From Angiostrongylus vasorum (lineage: Eukaryota > Nematoda > Chromadorea > Rhabditida > Metastrongylidae), in contig JADANN010000085.1 in the NCBI GenBank assembly GCA_018806985.1, positions 1 through 64,000 on the forward strand: a stretch of DNA of 64,000 nucleotides, read 5' to 3'. The notes beneath the pieces were generated by a model. The model saw only the letters and a program-made list of their open reading frames with translations, did no database searches and had not been told where the DNA came from. A program made the translations under genes and the position numbers. Shown here one piece after another: positions 44,343-56,690 of this stretch; the stretch's first letter is position 1; every line of letters begins with the position of its first letter.

Positions 44343-44897
44343 AGGTTTCAAGAGCATCGAAGATGTAGTGAAGAGAACATAGAACACCCGAATTCGTTTC
44401 CACCTTTTCGACTCAATGGTACTTCCTGCCCTAACGTATGCGTCAGAAACCTGGTCGCTTAAGCAGGATGAAAGATCACTCAGCGCTATCAAACGTGCAG
44501 TCGAAAGGACGATGCTAGGAGTGTCCCGTTCTACTCAATTAAGGGATGGGATCCGAAGCTCTGATCTGCGTCAACGATCAAAAATCAAAGATGCCGTTCT
44601 GTACGCCAAACAGTCGAAGATAAGGTGGGCCGGACAGGTAATGCGTATGAATGACAACCGATGGACAAGAGCCGGTAATGACTGGATTCCTCGGGATGTC
44701 AAACGTGTTGCAGGAAGACCACCGATCCGATGGTGAGAGTTCTTCACAAAGAGCCTTGAAGAAAGATATGATGCTCGACGAGTCCCTAGAGCGAGCAGAA
44801 TCCACTGGGCTACTCTTGCACGCGATAGGGAAAAATGGAAGACTTACTGGCGTCCGCTCGAGTCACTGGACGGTCAACGGGACTACAGGTGACAACA
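44343..44897 (+). pseudogene. RTE-clade LINE C-terminal end, best copy, one stop
   Basis: The plus frame 44416-44736 reads VLPALTYASETWSLKQDERS, AIKRAVERTMLGVS, KIKDAVLYAKQSKIRWAGQV, MRMNDNRWTRA and DWIPRDVKRVAGRPPIRW. It then meets TGA at 44734-44736 and continues as EFFTKSLEERYDARR, IHWATLARDREKWKTYWRPL to a natural stop near 44891. This is the conserved tail after the RT domain in nematode RTE elements. Everything 5' is missing, as usual for truncated LINEs. The ACAGGTGACAACAGGTGAT end is the typical 3' repeat. Confidence 0.88.
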
Positions 44898-44969
44898 GGT
44901 GATCATGGTTTTACACTAATGCCAAAGATATTCATTGAAAGAGAACTAAAAAATACTAGCTGAGAGACA

Positions 44970-45150
44970 GCCGAAAGGAAGGACCGGCATGGTGTGGTGG
45001 TGAGTGGGTTAGCACCCACAAAGGGTAATAGCGCATCCGTTCCCCGTCGCAGACACAAGCGGGCCCGAGTTTTGCAAATATCTCAGCATCGTTGTGGTTG
45101 TATCTCGCACAATACCCTGCCCTGAAAAATTTTTGTGGCTGAAAATAAAA
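44970..45150 (+). mobile_element. SINE-2
   Basis: GGTGTGGTGGTGAGTGGGTT, GCAAATATCTCAGCATCGTT and the GTATCTCGCACAATACCC segment match other SINE-2 copies. Confidence 0.68.
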
Positions 45151-48100
45151 AGTAAACGTTGTGATTTGTACTAAAAATAGTTAAAGCATGTGTTTTAACG
45201 ATCCAGGGGTGCCAGTTTTGGTGGTTGTCATTTGAGAACAGCACAATATATTGGCGTCCAACCGGCATTTATTCAGGCATTTTATTCGGTGGCTTTACCT
45301 TCTTTCTGGTTCGGTTCGAATATAATTTTTTTCACACAGCGGTTTAGGCGAGATTAAAGTCTTTTTTTCAGTTGATACGACAGAAACACCCATGAAAAGG
45401 ATAACCTTTTTTTCGCGAGCAGTTAAATGAACTCGGATCGCAAGTTGGTTGCGGTTGCGAACGTCGACATCCTTAAGCAGTATTTTTTGGGTTTTCTACT
45501 ACATGTAAATTTAAGTCTCTTCCAGTTTGCCGTGTGCCACTGCAGATGAACCACTTTTCAATTGGAAGGATCTTAATTGAATTGACCGTTATAAGATAGT
45601 TTTGAGCACTAGCGCTGCTAAGAAGCCAAAATCGGTGGAAACCTGCCGAATACTGCAGCGCATAAGTAAACCGTAATGTAAATTAATAGCCTAGTGTCGT
45701 GCATGAAACAAGATCGCCTGCTAAGAAAAATCGTGGGTTCGCAGTCCAAGTGAAGTTCCACGTCTAATTCATATCTCAGCAATTCTGTAGTGCCTGCATA
45801 GCTGCACATTACTTTAGCAAGAAAGACAATCTCATGATGATTTTGAAACAAACACTCATACAAGTGCTGACTTAAAAAGTTGGTAGCGATGGAATTTGTT
45901 TCTCCAATGACTCTTGCCCTCTGGTTACGATAGTGCAAAAAAAGGTGCACCGAGAATCCAGTGGCGAAATTGCACGTTGCTTAGAAATCCACTAAAACAT
46001 TTCAGAGCTGCTAATTCACTTCTATTTAGCTTTGACAAAAATATCATTAAGGTATTGATGGTACCCAGTGCTAGTTACTCATTCCATTTGTCGTAAGTGA
46101 AAAGAAACACACAGTGGGAGAATTTCCACCGCATATGAATTGAGCGGAAGCTTTACCTAGTTTGGGCACTACCCTAACCCTAAGCGGTTGGTGAGAGTAA
46201 TATCCTACGGAACTATCATTCACTTTCCTTCTCCACAACTTACCTGCATAATGTTCTAGAAAATTTCACAGAGAAATAATTGTCAGCTCGCCAGTAAATT
46301 CTACTCTTACCCAGTAGTGAAATCCTGGAAAGGTGATGGACTAGAATTGACGTTGGAGTGGTTGAAACGAATACAAACAGTATCTGTTCTGTGCAGAAGA
46401 ATTTTCCAGTATCTCTTACTATACTCAATCACTTCAAGAATAAAGTAAAATATTAGACGAACCGAAATTGCAATACGAAAAGCGTTCAAGAACAGTTCGC
46501 TTTCTGTAACTGGTTCTTCCCTAAACACTTTGAACAGAAATGGATTAAATAAAGCTGCTATTCGAATAAAGCGTTTTCTTCACTATACGAAACTGGTCAG
46601 TGAAAATTTTGTTTTCGCCCTGCATTAAGGAAATGTGGGGAAATTCAGCCGATGCTTTGTAAACATTTCTCTTTATTGAAAACCATGACATACATGACGC
46701 ATCTCATTGTATAGATCACAATTCGGCATATAGAGTGACACCCGGGGCTTAGTGATTTCCAAAGTCAATGAAGTTTTTTGTTGTTTCTGTGAAGTTTCTG
46801 TCCTCTCAGACGACTTATGTACCAGTTTGGAAGAAACCTGAGCTTCGTTTTTTAGTAAGCGGAATGAAAGGAACACTCTTTCGAAGCTTTAACTTGGCGA
46901 AAGCTGCACCTTTGAAGCATGGGTTGGGTAGACGGCTATGTCCACCACACAATATGCTTATATACGAGTTCTTAGGACGCCATAGCAGAAGGGCTTGCAT
47001 ACATGAATGAACTATAGGTGAATGAACGGTGTCACATCGGTTACACAACTTAAGAAAAGAGTAGGATAAAACAAGGAAAGTGGAATGGATTCTGTGATAA
47101 AAGTGCACAATTATGGGTGTCCTGTGATAAACTGTGGAAACGCTCACCAAACCCTAATGACCAAAGATCAGCACACAAACCTAAGAGATGTCTGGGAAGA
47201 TGCAAACACTGATTTGGCACATAGATAGAAAAATTTCCCTGCACTCCCACTTATATCTTCAAAAGTGTCAATAACTGTCAAAAAAAACTTTAACATGACG
47301 TTTCTACAGCACCACCCTATCTGAATGGAAAATACGGAGAACCATTCAGTTCAATCCTTCCTTGTCTTTATCCTCACTGCTATTCCAACCTTCTTTTTCG
47401 CCCTCTCTACGAAGAAAAAATGAAAAGGCCTCGTGTGAAAAAACGAAAAGAAGGAGATATTTTTTTAATAGATATTTGTCTGTGTAGCTATGCCATAGGA
47501 GGTTTCTTCTCTCTTCAGAAAGGAAAACGCAGCAATTCACTTTCGATCGTGCTTCCAACGGTCCACTCATTATCACTGGTGAAATGGTGTTGCACCATCT
47601 ATATCTTTTTGTGTGAGCACGATTTTTTTCTATCCAGTTAGAGCTGATGTAAGAGCTTGGCAACTAATCGCCTCGAACTGAGGCAGATGAATCCTTATGC
47701 AAAGGGCCATTGACTCTACACATCAACAGGTGATTGAATACTGGAGTATAATGACTCTGAATGGCAGCTGAATGCACCAAGTCAGTACTGCTCTATTCCA
47801 GAGAGGTTTGGCACCAATTTTTCAACTATGGAGGCACGATAGGCTTCCTGACCCTTTCTTACTTCACCAATCCAATGTCCTTCTGTATATAGCAGGAGTC
47901 CTCTACTCATTGTGACACGTGCGAAATTTAATTAACATGGAATTCTTACTGATAGCTCTCTGTTTACAGTAGCGTATATGAAGTACGAGGAAAATTCTCA
48001 TCGATACCGCTGGTTGATCAAAAAATTCGTTAAAGCAGTAGAAAGGTGTTTATTCAGCTTTCTTCATCGTCCATGGAAGCATAACATGGACGATGATTCC

Positions 48101-49079
48101 ATGGCTCCAACCATGTTTTCCATCTGTCACGTGCGAAGAAGAAAAACTCTGAAACAAAAGTGCCGGGTAGTATTTACTAAATATAGGAAATGAACGGAAA
48201 CTTCTCCTTGAGTATTTTTTTGGTGCGTACCAGAAAAGTTTCAAGAACCTCGTACCCAGGTAATCTTCAGGTAGACAACTTGCTGAACAAGTTCATTGTT
48301 GCTCACTCTACAATATTCTGGAAAACAAGTCAAGATTCATTGTTGTAAACGAAATTCATTACTAGCGGAAACAGATGTTTTTCGTAGTAGTTATTTCAAA
48401 TGGTTGTAAACAGCCTCAGTATAAAGTGTAATTTTTTGCCGCCTATTTTTCCCATGACAGGGGTTCTATGTGAAATACAACTATGAGAATGCTGAAATCT
48501 TTGCAAAAATTCCGACTCCAGTCCAAGTTCGAACTAGTGACTACACTTCCAGGGGTTCAGATGTTTCACACTGCATCACTGAGACTTTTTCTGCGTTTTT
48601 CTCAGCCGATTTTTTTACAGTAACGGCGCCACCAACAATTAGCCATCACTTTCGCTATAAACCCGGCATAACTCCTATGGACAACACTGGATGAACATTG
48701 TAAACCGATCTTAATTTGACCACGGCATAAATTATTAATGTAGCTAACTTCGTTGATAGGCTAACACGAGGTTGTTAATAAACACTTATTCGATCCCTTT
48801 GCCTTCATCAGAGTTGATGATCCGAGCAGACGGTCGACACTGGTTCGCCTTCTTGATGTGGCGCTTCACTATCATATAAAAATTGGATCTTCCTCAGAAG
48901 AGCACCGCTTTAATGAGGCAACCTCACTCGACAGTGATCTTTTGAAAAAAAAAGGATAAACAAAAAAGAACTACAAAAATTAGCCCAGGAATATGTACCA
49001 TTTCTTAGGGAATCGTTTTCGACATATTCGTTAGACGAAAAATGAACGGTTAAGGCTGAGCAGTCATTGGTCAAATTAA
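45151..49079. other. long AT-rich stretch without recognised genes
   Basis: 46530-46625 resembles 49085-49130 and 11655-11700 (ATACGAAACTG...TTTTGTTTTCGC), so a diverged upstream cassette may be present without its gene. A reverse SINE-2 end is at 48470-48520 and a reverse second-family tail at 48700-48850. Open frames such as 45950-45618 (minus) have no domain. Confidence 0.4.
47735..47935 (-). mobile_element. SINE-1, diverged
   Basis: Reverse GGTGATTGAATACTGGAG, AGTCAGTACTGCTC, TTTGGCACCAATTTTTC and CATTGTGACACGTGC follow SINE-1 order. Confidence 0.5.
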
Positions 49080-49444
49080 ATGATCACTTTGCTATACGAA
49101 ACTGCTCGTTAACAAATTTTGTTTTCGCGGCACACGCGATGTGGCAGAGACTCAGTTGGCGCTACATAAGCATTTGAAGTTATTGGAAATCTGGAACGTT
49201 TAAAAGGTGGCAAAGGAAGCCGCAGCTCAGTGTCGTTACGACTGCTTCCTTTATGGATGCTCAGTTCTTTTCTTTTTAATGCGCTCTCGGTCCCATGAAA
49301 GTGCGGAATATTAGTGCCGTCTGGCAACACTTCTCTCTGACAAAGTTGATTTTTTAAGAGTTTCTCTTCTTGAATCTCTCGGCGCAGTTGAGCTCCCTTG
49401 AGCTATGGGGAATGCTTTGGAAGATCTCTTAATTCACTATATTG

Positions 49445-49645
49445 AAATGAATAGTGAAAGAAGCCAATATAACGCTATTCCTGCTGTTCAGAAGTCTGTT
49501 GCGAAGAATTTTTGTTGCTGAATGTTATGCTTTGCTTCATTTAATCGATTTATCCGTTATAAGACTTTCTTCTGAAAGTGCACTTTTTAACGACGGCGTC
49601 TTGTCGATATTGCATCTTCTTACTTGTAGGGAAACTAAAAATTTA
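49445..49645 (+). promoter_or_regulatory. conserved upstream block, copy D
   Basis: Diverged paralogue of 12080-12301: GTTGCGAAGAATTTTTGTTG, AACGACGGCGTC and TCTTACTTGTAGGGAAACT. About 445-645 bp upstream of the copy D start. Confidence 0.35.
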
Positions 49646-50089
49646 ATGCCCCTGCAATAAAAAAATGCGATAATGCAAACACAAATTCAAGCTGTAGCTG
49701 TTGCGAAATCAGCTTATTGCGATGTATTGCTTTTAGGAGATCTGCCTTCAGATATGTCGTTCTCATTCATCGTTTGACATACGATGAATCTCAATTCCAA
49801 ATTTCTATATACATCATAGTAACAAAGTCCGCAAATCTAAGAAACGCTATAATGGAGATGACGACTCGGAGAGTTTTGCTTTGAACTGACCAATTTTGAA
49901 GGACGCAAACCCCAAGAAAACGTTGAAAGACTCCATAAAGCCCGCTATGTGCTTCTCTCGCTTAGAAATTCTTAAGTGAAATGGACCGCCCATTTCGCTG
50001 CAATCCGATAGAAGGCAGGAAATTCTTTCTTCTGCTGACTCGGCTAAAACGTGTTGCTTTAAAATTTTTCGCTAACGGTTGCAATAATC

Positions 50090-52944
50090 ATGAACAATCT
50101 AGGAAACATGGCGAAGCTTCCAGCATTTCCGCTGCTTATTTCTCTGCTCACCGTCACTACCGTGTTTAGGATGTGCAGTGGCTCTAGGAGGACTAAGTAT
50201 TAATAAGAACATTGTTCTTTTTAATGCAAGAGCCTGATTTAACACATTGTTTTGTAAACGTTAACCATGCTAACGTGCTCCAAGTCTATTTAAAGGCCGT
50301 CATACTACGAGGAATAATATCTTCGCTGAAAAGTGGGCACATAGCTCAAGTGCGCAGAACGGAATTTTTTAAATATTTAACACTAATAATAATAGGGAAA
50401 AAACTAAGTAGGAAGGTTGAACTGGCAATAACTTTTCAATTATTTTTTAGTTAATTCATGTATTTGTTTGACAGTTTTATTAGTCCCAAATTTTACGTAT
50501 TTCTTCAAAAAAATTTGAGAGATTTTTTTTCCCCTTTAATAGAAAAAGCCGTCACATTTAGCCACAATGAGCACAAGGACCTTCAACGTTACCGGCTTCT
50601 CCTTGCCTCTGCCAATGGCTTTCTCAATGTTACCTTCTTCAACTGCTCAGGCAGCTGGTATTTCAACGAGTGCAGATGTAGCCAGAGCATTTGTGATGCG
50701 TACTGTAATGCAAGCAGTGAGTTCGCATTTTTTGGACGCGTTGAATGGATGTTTCAGTTTGTGAAAAATGCACCGGAATTTTTGATTATAAAGCGATATT
50801 TACGGTCTCAAATATTACGTTTAAGATATTCCACATGAATTCTGTGCGAAAACGCCTTCCTTTAGGTGTTTGACGTTCTTGAACAGCAGGGTCGTGCTGC
50901 CGGCCTCCCCGATCCCATAATCCAAATCATTTTGGGTCAGCTCACTGTTAGAATAAACTACGAACCACTGCAATGCGGAGTCGTAACGGTTAACTATGCC
51001 ACCCCTGCAATGATGTTAGATGGTGGGTTTTCAACTTTTTAGTGTCCCGTTCACCCAATCTGTAAAGTAATCAATTACTCACACTACCAAGGAAGTGTTG
51101 CAAAACATTTAGTTTTCCGATATATTTTTTTAGCGATAGATGCAAAACCGATTTTTATGGGAAGCGTTTACCACAACCTAATCGTCTTCTCGATCTAAGT
51201 AATTAGTGAAACTAATCTGTGTTTCTACTTTTCGGTGAGAAATCAAAACAGTTGCTATTTATAGGGCGAATCGCCATACCTCTCCGAACGTCTAAATGAC
51301 ATTGCGAAATTATTTTCATGCTTGTCCAATCTTAACAACACTGTAAATGTTACTTTAAGTTTAATTTTTATCAACTGCTGTGAAACAATGCAATTTTGGA
51401 AAAAGGTAATACCGCTAAGGGAAAAAAAAACCTGATCTTTGTTCCTACTACGAAATACGTTTCTTGAAAGAAACACCATTTGACTACGTATGATCCTTTT
51501 TGGGAAACTTGTAGCAATTCCCAAAACCGACTTTCCACTGACCTCGGTGTTGATAAAATATTTACCTCTGTTCTTGATTGGCGAAGACGAGGTGTTACTT
51601 CACTTTCTATTGGCGATAATACTGACGTTAGGCGGATCTCTCTTTTTCAGAGCCTGGAAAGGTTAAGCTGACTGCAACCTACACACCGACACCTTGCAGA
51701 AGCAAAAAGAGAAAATACTAAACCAAAATTTTAATGAATTTGAAAACGACATAAAGCTCTTTTGCACGTTCACCGCTTTCTATGAGTCTTCTACTGAGTA
51801 TTTCACGTGGAGACCATCCGCACAGACTTCACGTGGAAGCATAATGTGCCACTCCCATCAGAATAACAGGTTTAAATACTGCCCAATAATCACGCGTTAT
51901 TATGAGCGCATTGCTTCCCTGCGGTTTATTTTGCGGATTTCTTGAAATTGATCCCAGAAATGCCTCGAGAATATTGCACGCTTTGTGTTTTAATTCGTTC
52001 AAAGGATCGTAATTTCTACTTTAAAATGCTGCTCGTTATGTCTCTGTTTCCTATGCGTGTCTAGTGGAGTATTTGGTCTAACTTCAAGTTTATCGACTAG
52101 GTACTGGTTTACGTGGACGCTGAGTGGTCTACCTGTTTTGTTTATGTGTTCATCTCCCACACGCTTTACAAGAAATTAGTTACACCGTTCTCGCACTGAT
52201 GCAGTCACCGTTTTTGCCGTTAGGTCATTTTGTTCAATTCTGCTTTATACATAGTCGTCATACAAGCGGTTTTATACGTCTCAGAGCTGCACTTGTTTTG
52301 TCAAGAATGAAGAAAAGCAGATGAGGGTGACCTCTTATCGCTAGAATTATCGTTTAGGGGAGTGGAGTTTCCTTTGCACCTATTACTTGAAGCTACACTT
52401 TCGTGGCCATTGGAAATGGTTACTTGACGTGCCAATTTTAGACTGTTCCTTTTGATCCCTTTCTCTTCTGGTTTTTTTTCTCGTATTTTATAAAACTCTC
52501 TTAAAACTCTTTGACTACTTTCATGGTATGCTTTCAAATGACTAATCTTATTATAGATGACCCTACATCGATTATTTATTCAACGCAGGCGAAGGTCGCC
52601 TCGGAAATTAATCTTCATCGTTGTTTGATTTATGGATGGAAAATGCGTTTTCAGTAAAACGATTCCTTTCAGCACCGGCAACCGGTATGATGCCGAGATG
52701 TATAATCTTTGGCAATACAGTGACTGCAAAATGCAGCATGGCATGTACACTGAGCTCTGGGATGGGTGTTGAGGCTATTTCCGCCGCAGCGTTGTCAATT
52801 TCGGGAACTCTCACGACCACAAACGTCATCATGGCTAACTGGTCGAGAGAGATGTGGCAAGGCGTGGTGAACAGAGTGATTAGAAACTTGGCATCGGGTC
52901 CGTTTGGATCGAACTTCTTCTCGGCAGTTGCCACCGTGTCATGA
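50090..52944 (+). CDS. secreted nematode protein family, copy D (only near-intact copy)
   Basis: Exon 1 starts at 50090 and encodes a signal peptide (PLLISLLTVTTVF). Exon 2 is 50562-50716 (RTFNVTGFSLPLPMAF, GISTSADVARAFVMR). Exon 3 is 50866-51022 (VFDVLEQQG, DPIIQIILGQLTVRINYE). Exon 4 is 52673-52944 (CIIFGNTVTAKCSMACT, TNVIMANWSREMWQGVVNR, GSNFFSAVATVS, stop). Introns are GT-AG. The donor equivalent to the other copies (after 50196) is out of frame because of one extra A near 50168. A donor after 50177 restores the frame and gives 223 residues. The intron between the two halves of exon 4, present in A and B, is absent. Function unknown; a secreted product is likely. Confidence 0.72.
51512..52545 (-). 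pseudogene. PLE copy inserted in intron 3 of copy D
   Basis: On the reverse strand the order is linker (52460-52300, VTISNGHESVAS), a degraded GIY-YIG domain (52240-51945), the 3' region, then a tail with decayed core (CTGAAAAAGAGAG...CCTAACGTCAG) ending CCGAGGTCAGTGGAAAGTCG near 51512. It enlarges the intron to 1650 bp against 466 bp in copy A, and is antisense to the gene. Confidence 0.72.
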
Positions 52945-55003
52945 AGCGAGAACTCATCGATGAACTCTTTGTGATAGACAAACCATTTGCACGGTATTTT
53001 CTCGTTGTGTTATGAAACGAGCAAATTAGTTAACCATATAGCGCTCAGTGGTGAAAGAAACGTAAGGCATTGTAATAAAGTGCACTACATCATAGAAAAA
53101 TTGGTGCAGTTCTGGTAAACAGATTGTGAATTAACCAGGCAGAAAATGAGAGTGAAGAAATGAGCATGTTTATAGTAGACTGGAAACCCGCTTACTTTGG
53201 GAGAAAGAAAAGCTTTAAAAGGTATGCAAGAATAAAAGCAATAAAGGATTCTGAACTGATAATGTAGGGGAAATAACATTGAAAATCTGCTAAAAATTCA
53301 AACGGAAAATGAGTTTGCTGGCTCGGCGAAAACTGTTCGTATTTGATGGCAGTATAGCAACCATTGCCAAAATAGTTACTATCCTTTCATCATATCGTAG
53401 GTCTGAGGTAACCACATTCGTGGTTCGTCAAATGGCTTTGCGATCTTGCAGCATGTAAGAGTTATCACTACATTGAGAGAAGCTTTGGTTGTCGTAAACA
53501 TCCATTGTGATCCACACTCTTTTTATACAATTGGAGCCTTTTTGTGTGTTGCATCTGTTTCAAGCCATCGCCGGTACGGTAACACAAAGAGGCATGAATC
53601 TGTCCGACAAATCGTCCTCAGTCATCTGATCATGAGGGAGCTGGAGACGAATGTTTTCGGTAAAAGTTCTGGACCTGTGCCAAATTACCTCCTCCTCCAG
53701 AAAATACTTAAATAGCCCCGTGCGTCAATACCGTATTCGCTCTCCTGTCCATTATGTGTATTGCGCTTTGTAGTAAATCCAAGAAGTTCTCTCTTGTTGC
53801 ATGTGGGCACTGTTGTATATCAACTTTGCTGTCATGTACCACTGAACACGCTAACTCTATTGTGTGTTCACATCAACCTTATCGCAGTATACTCATAAGC
53901 TTACATGTATTCTTTAATAGGTCAAATCAATCGTAACGTACCTACAAGTTAATATATAATCTCATTGCAATGTTATAACAAACTTAAATGTCGCTCTTAA
54001 CATGATAACCTCATCAGAACCGCATCACAAGCCTACATATAGTGCGCAACACTTTAGTACTGTTGTTTGTGAGTCAAGTATCACGGCCTTTTATAAATCC
54101 TTTAATGCACCTAGATCTTGTGAGACTCTTGAGATATTCTAAATGCACTTGGCACTGTTTTACTGGCCTATAGCAAAGATACTAACCTGCCTTACCCTTA
54201 GTTATTGATCATGATACAATATTGCAGTCTGTATTGTACCAATGTTTATATTTCGTTATTCTTAAATTATTATTGCTATAAACGGTTTAATTACCAAAGT
54301 TTGAAATATTGCTCTGCGAGAACCACGAAAAAATTCTCTCGTGACAACTTCTACGAAGTCAAGCATCCTACTCAAAAGTAGTGATCATAAGGTGCCAAGA
54401 ACTGACTCGACGACCTAATTTCCACTAGCAACTGCTATAGGCAGAAGGTTTGCTATACAACCTCACGAAAGGTTCTACACCCTCTCTAGAACAATCCATC
54501 CTTTAGTATTCTTCCGCCATTGTTGCCCATTTTTTATGAGGACTCTGAACAAATTCTTACCTAGTAAGTATTCAGCAAACAGTCTGTTTCTCATAATTAA
54601 GGTTCTCCTCAGTTTCATAAGATGACCGAATTTTCCACACCCACTGTCGAATCCACTCTTATCACTCATCAACTGTGAAAAAATATGCCTGTCTTTAAAT
54701 GTAGTGATTTTGCTGTGATTTTACAGCACTGCCTTGTAAAGATTGTTAAACGCTGATTACAAAGTGCCTCGCTGCGTTACAGCTTTCTGAATATTTCCAT
54801 CTGGTTGGAATCTTAATTAATACAGATAGAATCTTCTTGTGCTATACTGTTCCGATACTTGCATAAGTGTCGATGCACATAGAGGCCTGCTAAAAAAATC
54901 TATAGAGCTACTGAGTATTCATTACTATACTTTGTAAACCGCATAACTTTGTAAGCATTAGCAAGTACACTTTTACATTTCATTTTCTCACCAAAGGAGA
55001 CTG
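52945..55003. other. no gene recognised downstream of copy D
   Basis: The open frame 53446-53715 (+, 89 codons, ending NYLLLQKILK) is the longest but has no recognised domain or splice support. 53.8-54.3 kb is very AT-rich. Confidence 0.4.
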
Positions 55004-55150
55004 CGCAGCGCAGTGGTTAAAGGCGTGTTGCAATACACGCTTGGTCTCTGGTTCGATTCCGTACCTCGCGTTTACTAAGCCTCTAGTCACTCCATGTTCA
55101 GCAAACCGGTGCCACAATCGCCTGGCAGGATAACCCATCAATATTCCTCT
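55004..55150 (+). mobile_element. tRNA-derived SINE, well-preserved boxes
   Basis: CAGCGCAGTGGTTAAAGGCG is A-box-like and GGTTCGATTCC is a consensus B box about 40 nt later. The head lacks a proper cloverleaf acceptor stem and is followed by a SINE-like body, so I call a SINE rather than a tRNA gene. A hammerhead-tail remnant follows at 55155-55200 (reverse). Confidence 0.6.
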
Positions 55151-55504
55151 GATAACGATTCCAGGTCTTCGTCCTCCTCAGAGGTGATGATCCGTTAGCC
55201 GAACAGAGTTTTATATCAACCGATTGCTACGAATCTCCCTCATTAAGGGATCTGTTGTCGGTTAGTCGTGAGACAACGTGGAGCGTCGCCAGGCGGCGGA
55301 TGGGAGGTTGACGCCGGACCAAAAGTGGCCTTTGCTTCTCTGAGATAGAGGTGGATCCAGGAAATAGACTATGTGTTTCTGTTGCACCGATTTGGAGCAT
55401 GTATTCTGTGTTTACGCGTGCGTATTCATGTATGTCAGCGTGTGTGTTTTTCTCCTTTATGCCGATAGTATTCTGCGAGTCAATTCGACCAATAGCCTGC
55501 ACCT

Positions 55505-56262
55505 AAATAAGAGGAAGTATGTCGTAGGCGGTTAGGAGTCGCCTGCAAAAAAAAAGACTTTATGTCTACTCTAGGAGATATTGGCAAACTACACATGAGT
55601 ATGCGCAGCGCCATGTTCAGAGCCCATCAAGCTTTACGTGGGTATCAACAACCTAAAAACAGTAAAATAAACGGGCTTCATTCCTCTGACCGCAAGAGAA
55701 CCCTCGATTGAACAGCGTTAGCTAGGACGACCAAGGAGAGATTGCCAAAACCTTAGGGCTACTTGAAGCTTCCTAAATCGTAAAAGACTAAGGTGACGAT
55801 CTGTGCCTATAGTGCACGCCGAGTACTCGAACAAAAGGCTCGATGATGCAAGCAAGAAGCATAAAGTACTATGTCATACGCCTTCCTTTCAACACCGTCT
55901 ACAAAACCGGAAAAAAAAGCTGTACCTAGGGACATTCGACAATAGGGGAATCGGGGGTGTCAGCGTTCTGATTAAAACAAGTTCAACCATAAACATCGAC
56001 TCATTCAAACAAGTAACAACCCGAATCAGAGGTTAACGGTTGAAGAGATGTGGATCAATACTGGGCCATGACAATCTTTGTTTTACGCACCGACATCAAA
56101 CTATGACGAAGACGGAGTGAAAGCGTTTTATACGGACTTGGAAAAATTCTAAAGAAAAATCTTCACATTCTTCAAGGTCATCATTGGAGATTTTAAAGCT
56201 TAAGTAGGAACAAAAAAGACTTCTGATGAACGTCACACTGCAACTCACGGATTAGAGTGGAA
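55505..56262 (+). pseudogene. RTE-clade LINE AP-endonuclease domain, decayed
   Basis: The frame 55803-56036 reads LYLGTFDNRGIGGVSVLIKT, then STINIDSF. After a one-base shift at about 56083 come YAPTSNYDEDGVKAFYTDLE and FTFFKVIIGDFKA. It ends HTATHGLEWNE. These match the apurinic endonuclease of RTE elements. The GDFNA catalytic motif has K for N, and there are several stops. The RT that should follow is replaced by a PLE piece. Confidence 0.8.
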
Positions 56263-56690
56263 CGAGCCAATTTTCTTTTGCTTTCACCAGGGTTTATTTA
56301 ACATACTCAGAATGCTCCTTCAATATTTCAAAGCATTTGTCCATCTCCTCCTGAGTACAGAATATGACAAAACAATCACTCGTATATCTGCAATAGAGCA
56401 GGGGCCGGAGATCATTAACGGGGCTTTCTACTTTAGCCATAAACGCAATGGCAAAACTTGATGCCGGTCGCTGTCCAGTTGTCGTCCTCCTTATTTGTGC
56501 TCACTATTTCTCAGACCATCTGAAAATCGAGCCGTTAAAGCACTCTTTTAAGAAAGCCATAAGCTGTAGAATGGATAAGCCATGCATAGATATTCCTCCC
56601 TCGTGTTCAACAAGAAGTTTCGTGGATGGCTTGCATTGCGGACCATTTGATACGTTGGTGTACAGTAATTGCTACGAATTCGTATCCCCA
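56263..56690 (-). pseudogene. PLE RT palm, inverted 5' portion
   Basis: The reverse strand reads TNVSN (motif A end), GQRPASSFAIAFMAKVES (motif B) and CRYTSDCFVIF, where YIDD has become YTSD. It lies head to head with the + nuclease part that begins near 56691. I interpret both as one insertion with an inverted 5' end. Confidence 0.75.

Noticed and set aside
47420..47641. Possible additional gene between copies C and D
   Set aside because: None of the family exons could be found between 42 and 50 kb.
53446..53715. 89-codon frame downstream of copy D as a transposase end
   Set aside because: I could not match it to a named transposase family.
55004..55075. Candidate tRNA gene with consensus B box
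   Set aside because: The ends do not form an acceptor stem and a SINE body follows.
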